From Clostridia bacterium (GTDB lineage: Bacteria; Bacillota; Clostridia; Christensenellales; Borkfalkiaceae), in assembly GCA_017457215.1 (NCBI GenBank), contig JAFTHU010000009.1, positions 62,001-126,000 of the forward strand: a stretch of 64,000 nucleotides of DNA. The letters run 5' to 3'. Under the pieces are notes generated by a model. It made no database searches, was not told the DNA's origin, and was given only the letters and a program-made list of their open reading frames with translations. The number at the start of each line of letters is the position of its first letter. Position 1 is the first letter of the stretch. The translations under genes were made by a program, and so were the position numbers. Below, in pieces: positions 49,820 through 60,630 of the stretch.

Positions 49820-52017
49820 AGATACTTTCTTGCTACATTGCGGGATTTGGGAAATTCAGTAACCAAAATTTCGTTTTTCAGAACTTGACGGTGATAAAAG
49901 AGGATAACGGTTGGGGGAAAACGACCCTTGCCGCCTTTCTTCGCTGTATGCTTTTCGGCATGGAAGCAGGCAGAGGTAAGGGGATAGAAACGAACGAACG
50001 GGCGCGTTACGCGCCTTGGCGGGGCGGTGCATACGGCGGTTCGCTCACGTTCGTTTGCGGCGGAAGACAATACCGTGTAGAACGGGGTTTTGGGCGAACG
50101 CCCGCGCAAGACGTGGCGCGCGTTTACGACCAAAACAATATGCAAAGTTTTGATTTCGGTGAGAGAGCGGAATTGTTGGGTGAACGCTTATTCGGCGTGA
50201 ACGCAGACAGTTTCAGCCGCAGTGTATACGTTCCGCAAGGGGAGATAGAAACGGGCGGTTTGCCAGAGGATATGAAAACTCGCTTATTGGCGCTTTTAAG
50301 CAACGGCGGTTCGGGGGAAACAAGCGCTGAACGCGCTTTGCGGAAGTTGGAAGAAGCGGATAGGGCTTTGCGGGCGAAACGCCGTCCTGCAAAGGGAAAA
50401 TTGGACGAAATTGACGAACGGTTGTCGGAAATTCTGTTGCAAAAACGGGAAGCGGAGAACTGTGCTCATCAAGCAGCGGCGTTACGTGCGCGCGTAACGG
50501 AGTCGGAGCGGGAAATTGTCGAGTGTAATCAAAAAATTGACGAATGGAGCGTAAAAATAGAGCGGCTTTCGCGTAAGAACGAATTGGAGGCGGCGCAGAC
50601 AATGTACAGCCGTTTGCAGGGATTGCAAGCGGAAATGTCGGAACTGCAACGTTTTTTTGGCGCGCACGAGCCCGAGTCGTTAAACGTAGAGGGGATAGAA
50701 AGCGCCGTGGCGGAATGGTCGCGTTTGAAAGAACGTTACGAGGCGTTGGAACGTGCGCTTCGCGCTTCGCAGACGGGGGAAGAGGGAATGATTCGCGCGC
50801 AAATTGCGGGCTGTGAACGAACGCTCGCCTCGTACGACGGGATTTTAGCGAAGAAAGGTGGGGAAAACCCGCCGCGTAAGGGCAAAAAAATTGTTCCGAA
50901 AGTTACCCGTCGTATGCGTTGGTGGCTGATTTTATCCGTTGTCGTTGCGTTGATAGGCGCAGGGCTGGTGGAAAGCGTGCAAGGCTTGGGATTTGTGTTG
51001 TTGATTGTCGGGGGGATTGGAATGCTCGGCGGCTTTTTGCGGATACTCCCGCGGCGTGAAAAAATCAAAAAAGATACCCGCGCGGAGGATATGCAAGACG
51101 AGATTTCTTTGCTATACGACAAGACGTATGCGGAATTGACCGAACTTCGGAAACATTTGGCGGAAATTACGACAGTGCAAACCGACGGAGGGGCGGTTAC
51201 GGACGAAGAATACGCACGTTTAAAAACCGAAGTGGAAACAAGAGGACAGAGCATAGAAAAGTTTTTGCGAAATTTTGCTTTTGCGGAACTTTACGATTAT
51301 CGTGCGGCGGTGGCGCAACTGAAAGAAAATGTTGTGCGGTTTCGTGCTTGCGGGCGGGAAATTGCCGATTATGAAGCCCGTTTGCGGCAATATAGACCCG
51401 AAGAAATATTAGAGAGCGGCTGTGAGGAAGGGGAAGATATTTCTTCTTTGAAAGCAAAAAAGCTGGCGTGGGAAGAGAAGAAAAACGAATGGCTTAAAAC
51501 GCGGAGCGACGGAGTGAGCCGTGCGGAAGATTTAGAGGGGAAAGGGAACGTTTCCGCTTTGGAATCGGAAGAAAGTTTTCTTTTGGAAGAAAAGGAGCGT
51601 TTGGAAAAACGCCATCGCGCCATCGTATCGGCGAAAGAAATTTTGTTAAAAGCAAAAGAGAATATGGCGTCGCGTTATCTCGACCCTGTGGAACGGGGCT
51701 GTCAGCAGTATCTTGGTTTTTTGGGTTACGGCGGTAATTTACGGTTTGCGGCGGACGGCGCGCCCGTTTTTGAGGAGCAAGGCGCGTTCCGTGCTTTGGG
51801 ATATTACAGCGTCGGCTCGCGGGAACTGGTAGGGCTTTGCACCCGCATTGCTTTGGTGGACGCCGTATTTAAAAAAGAACTTCCCGTGTTGATATTCGAC
51901 GACCCTTTCGTGAATTTAGACGACGGAAAAACGGAGCGGGCAAAAGCGCTGTTGAAAGAGCTTTCCAAGCGTTATCAAATTTTATATTTGACCTGTAAAA
52001 GTGAGCGAAAAATATAA
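49816..52017 (+). CDS. SbcC/YhaN-like SMC-type ATPase with a membrane segment
   Basis: The 733-residue partner has an N-terminal Walker A (EDNGWGKTTLAAF), coiled coils rich in Glu/Arg (about 190-340 and 450-630), and a C-terminal signature YSVGSRELVGLCTRIAL and Walker B PVLIFDDPFVNLDD. Two hydrophobic helices (about 375-415, WWLILSVVVALIGAG and GFVLLIVGGIGMLGG) interrupt the coiled coil, as in B. subtilis YhaN. The ATG at 49816 overlaps the nuclease stop; a longer frame starting inside the nuclease gene is not used. The complex may act at the membrane. Confidence 0.88.
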   Translation: MKILSCYIAGFGKFSNQNFVFQNLTVIKEDNGWGKTTLAAFLRCMLFGMEAGRGKGIETNERARYAPWRGGAYGGSLTFVCGGRQYRVERGFGRTPAQDVARVYDQNNMQSFDFGERAELLGERLFGVNADSFSRSVYVPQGEIETGGLPEDMKTRLLALLSNGGSGETSAERALRKLEEADRALRAKRRPAKGKLDEIDERLSEILLQKREAENCAHQAAALRARVTESEREIVECNQKIDEWSVKIERLSRKNELEAAQTMYSRLQGLQAEMSELQRFFGAHEPESLNVEGIESAVAEWSRLKERYEALERALRASQTGEEGMIRAQIAGCERTLASYDGILAKKGGENPPRKGKKIVPKVTRRMRWWLILSVVVALIGAGLVESVQGLGFVLLIVGGIGMLGGFLRILPRREKIKKDTRAEDMQDEISLLYDKTYAELTELRKHLAEITTVQTDGGAVTDEEYARLKTEVETRGQSIEKFLRNFAFAELYDYRAAVAQLKENVVRFRACGREIADYEARLRQYRPEEILESGCEEGEDISSLKAKKLAWEEKKNEWLKTRSDGVSRAEDLEGKGNVSALESEESFLLEEKERLEKRHRAIVSAKEILLKAKENMASRYLDPVERGCQQYLGFLGYGGNLRFAADGAPVFEEQGAFRALGYYSVGSRELVGLCTRIALVDAVFKKELPVLIFDDPFVNLDDGKTERAKALLKELSKRYQILYLTCKSERKI

Positions 52018-52021
52018 AATG

Positions 52022-52057
52022 AGAAATTTCCGTGAAAAACACGGAAATTTCTTTTTT
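52022..52057 (+). terminator. Terminator after the ATPase gene
   Basis: AGAAATTTCCGTG (52022-52034) pairs perfectly with CACGGAAATTTCT (52040-52052), followed by T. Confidence 0.9.
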
Positions 52058-52062
52058 AGCAG

Positions 52063-52091
52063 TTGACTTTATTTGTGAAAAGGAATAAAAT
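52063..52091 (+). promoter_or_regulatory. Promoter of the ABC exporter operon
   Basis: TTGACT (52063-52068), 17 nt, TAAAAT (52086-52091). Confidence 0.75.
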
Positions 52092-52121
52092 GATACCGTA
52101 AAACAGAACGAGGTAAAAACT

Positions 52122-53933
52122 ATGGAGAAAGGAAAAAAGACGGGGACGATAAAAACGTTGTTAAAAAGCGTACGGCAATATAAAAAGCCATCACTTATCA
52201 CGCCGATATTTATGGCGGTGGAAGCCTTTTGCGAATGTTTGATTCCATTCTTTATGGCGATGATGATTACCAAAATCGACGTGCAGAATATCGGTTCGAG
52301 AGATGCGATATTACAAATTTTGAAATACGGCGGAATTTTGATAGCGCTTGCGATATGTTCTATGGCAAGCGGGGTTCTCGCCGGACGGTTTGCGGCGACG
52401 GCAAGTTGTGGGTTTGCGGCAAATTTGCGCCACGATTTATTTTACAAAGTGCAAAAGTTTTCCTTTTCCAACGTAGATAAATTTTCTACATCCTCGTTGG
52501 TTACCCGTTTAACGACGGACGTTACCAACGTACAGCAATCGTACCAAATGTGTTTACGTATCGTTATCCGCGTGCCGTTACAGTTCTTGTTTGCAATTAT
52601 TATGAGTTTTACCATCAACCCCAAGCTCGCTTGGATATTCTTGGTGATTGTGCCGTTCTTGGGGGCAATCATTTTCGGAATTATGCGCTACGTAATGCCG
52701 TTTTTCCGTAAGATTTTCAAAAAATACGATGCCTTGAACAATTCGGTGCAGGAAAACGTAGGGGGTATCCGTGTGGTAAAATCTTTCGTGCGGGAAGATT
52801 ATGAAACGGAAAAATTCCAAAAGGCAGCGGGGAGTGTTCGAGACGATTTCACCAAGGCGGAAAAGATTCTTGCGCTCAACAATCCGTTTATGACGTTTTT
52901 TATTAATTTTGCGGCGACGTTAATCGCATTTTTTGCGGTGTATGCGATTGTGGACAATACCCATTGGGCTGCGTACGACGGGTTCGGTAAAGGACAACTT
53001 TCCGCGTTGATTTCTTACGGAATACAAATGCTGTCTTGTCTTATGATGTTTTCCATGATTTTCGTTATGCTGTCTATGTCTATCGAATCGGCGCGCCGTA
53101 TCACGGAGGTTTTGAACGAAGAATCGGATATCGTCAGCCCTGCAGACGGGGTAAAAGAAGTAAAAGACGGTTCTATTCGTTTTGAAAACGTAAACTTTAA
53201 ATATTCCGCAAAGGCGGCAAAATTTGCTCTTTCGGATATTGACCTTACTATCAAATCGGGGGAAACCGTGGGTATATTAGGAGGCACGGGCTCTTCCAAG
53301 ACTACTTTAATACAGCTGATTCCTCGTTTGTATGATACGACGGAAGGGGCGCTTTACGTCGGCGGCGTAAACGTAAAAGACTACGATTTGGAGGTGCTTC
53401 GCCGCGAGGTATCTATCGTTTTACAAAAGAACGTACTCTTTTCGGGGACAATCAAAGAAAATTTGCGTTGGGGAGATGAAAATGCAACGGACGAGGATAT
53501 CGAACGGGTGTGCAAGCTGGCGCAAGCGGACGAATTTATCCGCGCTTTCCCCGACGGGTACGATACGTATATCGAAGCGGGTGGAACGAACGTTTCGGGC
53601 GGACAAAAACAGCGGCTTTGTATCGCACGCGCATTGTTGCGAAAACCCAAAGTATTGATTTTGGACGATTCGACTTCGGCGGTGGATACGAAGACGGACG
53701 CATTGATTCGTTACGCGTTTGAAAAAGAAATTCCGCATACGACGAAGATTATTATTGCCCAGCGCGTTGCATCGGTGGAAAACGCTGATAAGATTGTGCT
53801 GTTGGACGCTGGGGAAATTATTGCTTGCGGTAACCATACCGAGCTGATGCGCGACAGTGAAATTTACCGTGAAATTTACGAAGCGCAAACCAAGGGGAAA
53901 GCCTCTGAAACGGAAGAAGGAGGTGAAGTGTAA
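52122..53933 (+). CDS. ABC exporter, half-transporter with degenerate ATP site
   Basis: The 603-residue protein has six membrane helices (about 30-330) and an ATPase domain. Walker A reads GGTGSSKTTL, the signature NVSGGQKQR, and Walker B VLILDDSTSAVD, where the catalytic Glu is replaced by Asp. The switch His is Gln (IIAQRVAS). These changes mark the non-hydrolysing half of heterodimeric exporters such as TM287/288 or BmrCD. Its stop overlaps the ATG of the partner (TAATG). The substrate is not known; drug or lipid export is the usual guess. Confidence 0.92.
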   Translation: MEKGKKTGTIKTLLKSVRQYKKPSLITPIFMAVEAFCECLIPFFMAMMITKIDVQNIGSRDAILQILKYGGILIALAICSMASGVLAGRFAATASCGFAANLRHDLFYKVQKFSFSNVDKFSTSSLVTRLTTDVTNVQQSYQMCLRIVIRVPLQFLFAIIMSFTINPKLAWIFLVIVPFLGAIIFGIMRYVMPFFRKIFKKYDALNNSVQENVGGIRVVKSFVREDYETEKFQKAAGSVRDDFTKAEKILALNNPFMTFFINFAATLIAFFAVYAIVDNTHWAAYDGFGKGQLSALISYGIQMLSCLMMFSMIFVMLSMSIESARRITEVLNEESDIVSPADGVKEVKDGSIRFENVNFKYSAKAAKFALSDIDLTIKSGETVGILGGTGSSKTTLIQLIPRLYDTTEGALYVGGVNVKDYDLEVLRREVSIVLQKNVLFSGTIKENLRWGDENATDEDIERVCKLAQADEFIRAFPDGYDTYIEAGGTNVSGGQKQRLCIARALLRKPKVLILDDSTSAVDTKTDALIRYAFEKEIPHTTKIIIAQRVASVENADKIVLLDAGEIIACGNHTELMRDSEIYREIYEAQTKGKASETEEGGEV

Positions 53934-55915
53934 TGGCACATCCTACAGCAAGAAGACCCATGGGTAAAGGTCCTATGCGGGGCAGAGGTATGCCCGTGCC
54001 CAAAGGCGCAATTAAAAAAGGTACGTTCAAGCGGCTTTTCAAAATGGCGTTCCGCCATTATAAAGTCCATTTGATTGTATCCCTGATTTGTATTTTATTG
54101 AGTTCTATTGGGAGTTTGGTATCTTCCGTGTTTATGGTATCCTTGGTGGACGAAGTCATTACGCCCGCTTTGAATATCGGCGGTATGAACGGCGAATTAA
54201 AAGAAAAACTTATCGGGTTGATTATTATGATGGCGGCGGTGTACGGCGTGGTAATTATCGCTTCGTTTTTGTATACCCGTTTGATGGCAACGGTAACGCA
54301 AGGCACGTTGTATCATTTGCGGACGGATATGTTTGCAAAAATGCAGAAATTGCCCATTAAGTATTTCGATACACATGCGCATGGGGATATTATGAGTACC
54401 TACACCAACGACACGGACGCAACCCGTCAGCTTATTGGACAGAGTTTGCCGACGGTATTAAGCAGTTCGCTGACGTTGATTACGACGGTAATTTTGATGT
54501 TGCGATACAGTTTTTGGCTGTTTTTAGTGGTAATGGTGTCCACGTTTGCTATGACGTTCGTGGTAAAGAAAATCGGCGGCGGCAGTGCGAAGTATATGGT
54601 GGCGCAACAGACGTCCCTCGCAGAAGAAGAGGGATTTATGGAAGAAATGATGAAAGGGCAAAAGGTGGTCAAAGTCTTTACGCACGAAGAAAAGGCGAAA
54701 GAGGATTTTGAAAAGCTGAACCAAAAATTGTTTAAGGATAGCGAGCGCGCGCATATTTACGGCAACGTATTAGGGCCTATCCTTGGTAATATCGGCAACA
54801 TCACCTACGTATTGATTGCAATTATCGGTGGTGCGCTTTTTGCGTTGGAAACGGTAAATATCAGTTTTGGAACGCTCTTATTCGGCGATGCAAAACTCGT
54901 TACAGTGGGCGTTATCGTGGCGTTCCTTGGTATGTCGAGAAATTTTACCCAAGTTGTCAACCAAACTTCGCAGCAGGTATCCATGATTGCCATGGGTTTG
55001 GCGGGCGCAAGCCGCGTCTTTACGCTGATGGACGAATCGCCTGAAGAGGATGAGGGATACGTTACGTTGGTGTATGCGAAATATGATGAAAACGGCGAAC
55101 TTACGGAAACGGCGGAACGCACGGGGCTTTGGGCTTGGAAACATTATCACAAAGCAGACGGCACGACGACGTATACCGAATTGAAAGGGGACGTTGTGAT
55201 GGATATGGTCGATTTTTCGTACGTACCTGAAAAACAAGTTCTTTCCGACGTTACTCTGTATGCAAAACCTGGGCAAAAAATAGCGTTTGTAGGCGCGACG
55301 GGCGCAGGGAAAACGACGATTACCAACCTCATCAACCGTTTTTACGATATCGAGGACGGAAAAATCCGTTATGACGGAATCAATATCAATAAAATTCGCA
55401 AAGAAGATTTGCGTCGTTCATTAGGAATTGTTTTGCAAGATACCAATCTGTTTACGGGTACGGTAATGGAAAATATCCGTTACGGAAGATTGGACGCAAC
55501 GGACGAAGAATGTATTGCGGCAGCGAAGCTTGCTAACGCAGATGATTTTATTTGCCGTTTACCCGACGGTTACAATACAATGTTGACGAATAACGGCGCA
55601 AACCTTTCGCAAGGCCAAAGACAGTTGCTTTCGATTGCGCGCGCGGCAGTGGCGGACGCGCCGGCTATGATTTTGGATGAAGCGACTTCGTCCATCGATA
55701 CCCGTACGGAGGCGCTTGTCAACGACGGTATGGATAAATTGATGCAGGGCAGAACGGTATTTGTTATTGCGCATCGTCTTTCGACGGTACGGAATTCTAA
55801 CGCCATTATGGTTTTGGATCACGGCAGAATTATCGAACGCGGTACGCACGAACAACTGTTAGAACAAAAGGGTACGTATTATCAGTTGTATACAGGTGCG
55901 TTCGAATTGGAATAA
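53933..55915 (+). CDS. ABC exporter, half-transporter with intact ATP site
   Basis: The 660-residue protein starts with a basic, Pro/Gly-rich cytosolic tail (about 30 residues), then six membrane helices and the ATPase domain. Walker A is GATGAGKTT, signature NLSQGQRQ, Walker B AMILDEATSSID with the catalytic Glu, and the switch His is present (VIAHRLST). About 40 residues between the membrane and ATPase parts (YVTLVYAKYDENGELTETAE) look like a small beta insertion. It complements the degenerate half at 52122 to make one heterodimeric exporter. Confidence 0.92.
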   Translation: MAHPTARRPMGKGPMRGRGMPVPKGAIKKGTFKRLFKMAFRHYKVHLIVSLICILLSSIGSLVSSVFMVSLVDEVITPALNIGGMNGELKEKLIGLIIMMAAVYGVVIIASFLYTRLMATVTQGTLYHLRTDMFAKMQKLPIKYFDTHAHGDIMSTYTNDTDATRQLIGQSLPTVLSSSLTLITTVILMLRYSFWLFLVVMVSTFAMTFVVKKIGGGSAKYMVAQQTSLAEEEGFMEEMMKGQKVVKVFTHEEKAKEDFEKLNQKLFKDSERAHIYGNVLGPILGNIGNITYVLIAIIGGALFALETVNISFGTLLFGDAKLVTVGVIVAFLGMSRNFTQVVNQTSQQVSMIAMGLAGASRVFTLMDESPEEDEGYVTLVYAKYDENGELTETAERTGLWAWKHYHKADGTTTYTELKGDVVMDMVDFSYVPEKQVLSDVTLYAKPGQKIAFVGATGAGKTTITNLINRFYDIEDGKIRYDGININKIRKEDLRRSLGIVLQDTNLFTGTVMENIRYGRLDATDEECIAAAKLANADDFICRLPDGYNTMLTNNGANLSQGQRQLLSIARAAVADAPAMILDEATSSIDTRTEALVNDGMDKLMQGRTVFVIAHRLSTVRNSNAIMVLDHGRIIERGTHEQLLEQKGTYYQLYTGAFELE

Positions 55916-55953
55916 GCAAGATAATTTTACAGCCGAATTATAGGAAACAAAAG

Positions 55954-55985
55954 AAAAAAGCAAGGCGTTTTGCCTTGCTTTTTTC
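55954..55985. terminator. Bidirectional terminator between exporter and importer operons
   Basis: AAAAAAGCAAGGC pairs with GCCTTGCTTTTTT, with T-runs on both strands. Confidence 0.9.
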
Positions 55986-55993
55986 TATGCGGT

Positions 55994-56914
55994 TTACATT
56001 AACACTTTAGACAAGAAATCTTTTAATCTTTCGTCCTTGGGATTTTCAAAAAATTCCTTGGGGGAATTTTCTTCTTTGATAACGCCGTTGTCAATGAAGA
56101 TAACGCGGTTTGCAACTTCTTTTGCAAAACCCATCTCGTGGGTAACCACGACCATCGTCATACCCTCGTTGGCAAGTTCCGTCATTAAGTTGAGAACTTC
56201 GCCTACCATTTCGGGGTCAAGCGCGGAAGTGGGTTCGTCAAAGAGCATTACATCAGGTTCCATTGCCAAAGCGCGAATGATGGCGATGCGTTGTTTCTGC
56301 CCGCCCGAAAGAGTGGAGGGATATACGTTTGCCTTATCTTCCAAACCGATACGTTTGAGAAGTTCCATGGCAATTTTTTCCGCTTCTTCTTTCGTTTTTA
56401 ATTTTAATTGTACGGGAGCAAGCGTGATGTTTTGCAAAATGGTAAGGTGGGGGAAGAGATTGAACTGTTGAAAAACCATACCGATTTTTTGACGGTGTTG
56501 ATTGATATGCTTTTGCACATATTTTTCAGTTGCCTTTTCCTTTTTGCGTAACTCTTTATAAGAAAGTTCCGCTTCTTTTACCGCATTTTCGTCGTATTCC
56601 GTCGTGCCTTTCTTTGTCAACAGAGTTTTCCACTCTTTTTTCCATTCGTTCCGTTCTTTTTTAAAAACGGTTTCGCCTTTGAATTCGATTCGCCCCGAGG
56701 TGGGTTCTTCCAAACGATTCAAACAACGCAAGAAAGTGGATTTGCCGCATCCGGAAGGCCCGATAACGGCAACCACGTCCCCCTTTTGAATGTCGATATC
56801 TATTCCTTTGAGAACTTCTAATTTTCCAAAATATTTATGCAAATTTTTAACGGAAAGGATAGGGGAGGTTTCAGCGCAAAATTCCGTTTCGTTTTTTGCC
56901 ATATTATCGTTCAC
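55994..56914 (-). CDS. Polar amino-acid ABC transporter, ATPase (GlnQ-like) with insertion
   Basis: The 306-residue protein powers uptake of an amino acid. Walker A is GPSGCGKST (52-60), the Q-loop [12 protein letters not shown] (145-156), the signature LSGGQKQR, and Walker [15 protein letters not shown]. Normal GlnQ proteins are about 240 residues; the extra length is an insertion of about 55 charged residues (about 84-138, [12 protein letters not shown]...KYVQKHIN) between Walker A and the Q-loop. The GTG start at 56914 has AAGGAGG about 10 nt upstream and overlaps the permease end by 11 nt. Confidence 0.93.
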   Translation of the reverse strand: MNDNMAKNETEFCAETSPILSVKNLHKYFGKLEVLKGIDIDIQKGDVVAVIGPSGCGKSTFLRCLNRLEEPTSGRIEFKGETVFKKERNEWKKEWKTLLTKKGTTEYDENAVKEAELSYKELRKKEKATEKYVQKHINQHRQKIGMVFQQFNLFPHLTILQNITLAPVQLKLKTKEEAEKIAMELLKRIGLEDKANVYPSTLSGGQKQRIAIIRALAMEPDVMLFDEPTSALDPEMVGEVLNLMTELANEGMTMVVVTHEMGFAKEVANRVIFIDNGVIKEENSPKEFFENPKDERLKDFLSKVLM

Positions 56915-57632
56915 TTCTCGCCAACCTCCTTTCTATGAATTTTTGTATCTGTTGCAAAATCAAAACCAACGTCAAATAAATAGCCGCAATGATAAGCAAG
57001 GGCGTGAAAAGTTCAGTGGTTTGGAACGTTACGTACGATTGAATCTTGGTAAGATCAAGGATTCCAACGTAACCGGCGACAGACGTCTCTTTAATAAGAG
57101 TAATAAATTCGTTGAACATGGTGGGGATTGCGCTTTTTAAGGTTTGTGGTAAAATAATTTTTACAAATGTTTTCGCCCAACTTAACCCAAGCGAACGTCC
57201 CGCTTCCATTTGCCCTTGGTCGATGGCATTAATGCTTCCACGCATAATCTCTGCCATATATGCGCCGGAGTTTACGCCGAACGTAATGATGGCAACGAAA
57301 ATGGCGTCCGTTTGTTTTATTCCGAAGAAATCCACGTACCGCAAAAACATCAAAAATCCGAAATAGCTGATAAATAGTTGTAAAACAACGGGCGTGCCGC
57401 GAATAATCGTGATATAGAAACGACAAATGCCGTCTAAAATTTTTATGATAGGATTCTTTTTTGGCGCAATACGGATACATGCTACGATAATACCGATAAT
57501 CAAACCAATCAAACATGCGCCGATAGCAATGATTACGGTATTTCGTAACCCCGTTAAATATAATCTCCACATGTCGTGCTCGATAAAGCACTCGTAGAGT
57601 TTTTCACCAAAATTATCAAATAATGAATTCAT
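56904..57632 (-). CDS. Polar amino-acid ABC transporter, permease
   Basis: The 242-residue membrane protein has five or so helices and the HisM/GlnP family region ([44 protein letters not shown]). The EAA loop reads [23 protein letters not shown], which contacts the ATPase. It forms the channel with itself or a copy. It precedes the ATPase gene with an 11-nt overlap and follows a hairpin after the binding-protein gene. Confidence 0.94.
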   Translation of the reverse strand: MNSLFDNFGEKLYECFIEHDMWRLYLTGLRNTVIIAIGACLIGLIIGIIVACIRIAPKKNPIIKILDGICRFYITIIRGTPVVLQLFISYFGFLMFLRYVDFFGIKQTDAIFVAIITFGVNSGAYMAEIMRGSINAIDQGQMEAGRSLGLSWAKTFVKIILPQTLKSAIPTMFNEFITLIKETSVAGYVGILDLTKIQSYVTFQTTELFTPLLIIAAIYLTLVLILQQIQKFIERRLARSER

Positions 57633-57651
57633 AGCGTTTTCCTTTTACAAT

Positions 57652-57679
57652 ATGCGCTCCGCAAGGAAGCGGAGCGCAT
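57652..57679 (-). other. Intercistronic hairpin between binding protein and permease genes
   Basis: ATGCGCTCCGC (57652-57662) pairs perfectly with GCGGAGCGCAT (57669-57679) and no T-run follows. Such hairpins usually protect the 3' end of the upstream message, so more binding protein than permease is made. Confidence 0.65.
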
Positions 57680-57686
57680 GGTTTCA

Positions 57687-58499
57687 TTATTCTGCTTCAA
57701 TAGCGGAATATTCTTCGAACCATTTGTCGATTTGGGTTTTGCCGTTTTCGTCTTCTACGAGAAGTTCTTCAAGGGCTGCGTTTACTTTCGCAATCAAATC
57801 CGTATTGCCTTTCTTTGCGATAATGCCGTACTGTTCCGCTTCCAAACCTTCGATAGGAGCGCAGGAAATGCCGTCGTTTTCCGCTACAAGCTGCGCCGCT
57901 ACCTGCGAGTCTACGATAAGGTATTCTTCAATGGAAGCCGTTTTCATATCTTCCAAAGCCACCATAACCTGATCGAAACTTTTGGTGTTGGTGTTATCGT
58001 AACCCCATTTTCCCGCGTTTTCTTCAATGGTAAATTGGCTAGTCGTACCTGTTTGGCAAACGAGTTTAGAATCTGCGAAGTTGGAAATAGCAAAGCTGCC
58101 GTCTATCAACGTGGGGTTGTCGCTCGTCTTATAAACAACCGTTTGGTAAGCGTCGCCCCAATAGAAGGTGGAGAATTCTACGTCTTCTGCACGGTCTGCG
58201 CTGTAAGAGATACCTGCGATACCCAACGCGTTATCTTCCGCGATACCGGCAACGATTGTATCAAATTTTCCGTTAACAACTTTCAGTTCCCAATCGTATT
58301 TATCTGCGATATATTCTGCGATTTCCATATCTACGCCGATAATATCCGTCGTACCGAGAGCGGTAAATTCCCAAGGGGCAAACCCTGCTTCGGTGTAAAC
58401 GATTAAGGTGTCTTTTTCTTTTCCGCAACCCGTAAAACTCAAGGTCGCAAACGCTGCCGTCGTTGCCAAAGTGCATGCCAAAATTTTCTTAATGCTCAT
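57687..58499 (-). CDS. Polar amino-acid ABC transporter, substrate-binding lipoprotein
   Basis: The 270-residue protein has a lipoprotein signal ending at LSFTGC (Cys about 25). The mature part is an SBP family 3 domain: YTEAGFAPWEF, VDMEIAEYIADKY, VVNGKFDTIVAGIA, ISYSADRAEDVEFS and a QTGTTSQFTIEE block that contacts the ligand amino and carboxyl groups. The exact amino acid is not clear from sequence. It is the first gene of the importer operon, driven by the promoter at 58549-58577. Confidence 0.94.
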   Translation of the reverse strand: MSIKKILACTLATTAAFATLSFTGCGKEKDTLIVYTEAGFAPWEFTALGTTDIIGVDMEIAEYIADKYDWELKVVNGKFDTIVAGIAEDNALGIAGISYSADRAEDVEFSTFYWGDAYQTVVYKTSDNPTLIDGSFAISNFADSKLVCQTGTTSQFTIEENAGKWGYDNTNTKSFDQVMVALEDMKTASIEEYLIVDSQVAAQLVAENDGISCAPIEGLEAEQYGIIAKKGNTDLIAKVNAALEELLVEDENGKTQIDKWFEEYSAIEAE

Positions 58500-58548
58500 A
58501 ATGTTTATCTCCTTTTACAATATGTTTTTACATTTGTTATGTCTGCTT

Positions 58549-58577
58549 ATTTTATAATGTAAATAAAAATAAGTCAA
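58549..58577 (-). promoter_or_regulatory. Promoter of the amino-acid importer operon
   Basis: On the minus strand TTGACT (58572-58577), 17 nt, TAAAAT (58549-58554). Confidence 0.75.
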
Positions 58578-58694
58578 CCGTTTTTCTAGTCAAAACGAAA
58601 AATTTACGTTTTTTATAAAAACCGTATTGCATAAACGTATAAAATTTGTGAATATACTGTATAAAAACATAAAAGAGAGTCGGCTTTGCAATAA

Positions 58695-59912
<1,218 letters not shown>

Positions 59913-60002
59913 GAAATCGCCAAAATTCCGCAAGGTTTTCTTGTTGTATAAATGAAAAATGTGCGAAAAATTGAAAAAGAATGTTTTTTTGCGGTAAATT
60001 GC

Positions 60003-60031
60003 TTGCCAAAAAGGAAAAAAAAGGATATCAT
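60003..60031 (+). promoter_or_regulatory. Promoter of yajC
   Basis: TTGCCA (60003-60008), 17 nt, TATCAT (60026-60031). Confidence 0.6.
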
Positions 60032-60081
60032 TATACTACGGAATTAAGAAAGTAACGCGATAGACGCGTGAAGGAGAAAAG

Positions 60082-60555
60082 ATGTTTTTATTAAAATTAT
60101 TATCAAGTTTGGAAAGTTCAAGCAGCGCGGCTTCGGGCGGGTCGACGAAGAGTAAAGTGATGTCTTACGTGATGATTGGCGGATTTATTTTGCTTATCGT
60201 AGTATTTTTCTGGTACAGCTCCCGCAACCGTAAAAAGCAGCAACAGCAGGCGATGGATATGCTCAATTCCATCAAGGTTGGTACGAAAGTGGAAACCATT
60301 GGCGGCGTATTTGGCGTAGTGGTAGAAATTTGCGACGAGGACAACACTGTGGTATTGGAAACGGGTTCGGATTCGCTTGGCAAAACGTATATCCGCTTTG
60401 ACAAAAAAGCAATCGGTAGAATTGAACCTGCTCCCGACGCCGTACAGGCAGCGCCTGTAGAAGCAAAGGACGAAGCTCCCGAGTTTGAAAAAGTGGAAAC
60501 CGCAGAAGAAACTTTGGAAGAAAAAGCGGAAGATTCGGCGAAAGAAGAGAAATAA
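60082..60555 (+). CDS. yajC: Preprotein translocase accessory subunit YajC
   Basis: The 157-residue protein has one membrane helix (about 27-45, VMSYVMIGGFILLIVVFFWY), then RNRKKQQQQAMDMLNSIKVGTKVETIGGVFGVVVEI, the YajC signature. The C-terminal 45 residues are an acidic Glu/Ala tail, longer than in E. coli (110 residues). YajC associates with SecDF at the Sec channel; a SecD-like gene begins at 62910. Confidence 0.93.
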   Translation: MFLLKLLSSLESSSSAASGGSTKSKVMSYVMIGGFILLIVVFFWYSSRNRKKQQQQAMDMLNSIKVGTKVETIGGVFGVVVEICDEDNTVVLETGSDSLGKTYIRFDKKAIGRIEPAPDAVQAAPVEAKDEAPEFEKVETAEETLEEKAEDSAKEEK

Positions 60556-60630
60556 TTTCCTTTTTCTACAACAAAAAAGTTCTGAAAAATAAACGCCTTC
60601 GCATAGGATAAAGCGGAGGTGTTTTATTTT

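Noticed and set aside
57652..57679. Terminator between binding protein and permease
   Set aside because: The stem is strong but no T-run follows on the minus strand, so it is called an intercistronic hairpin.
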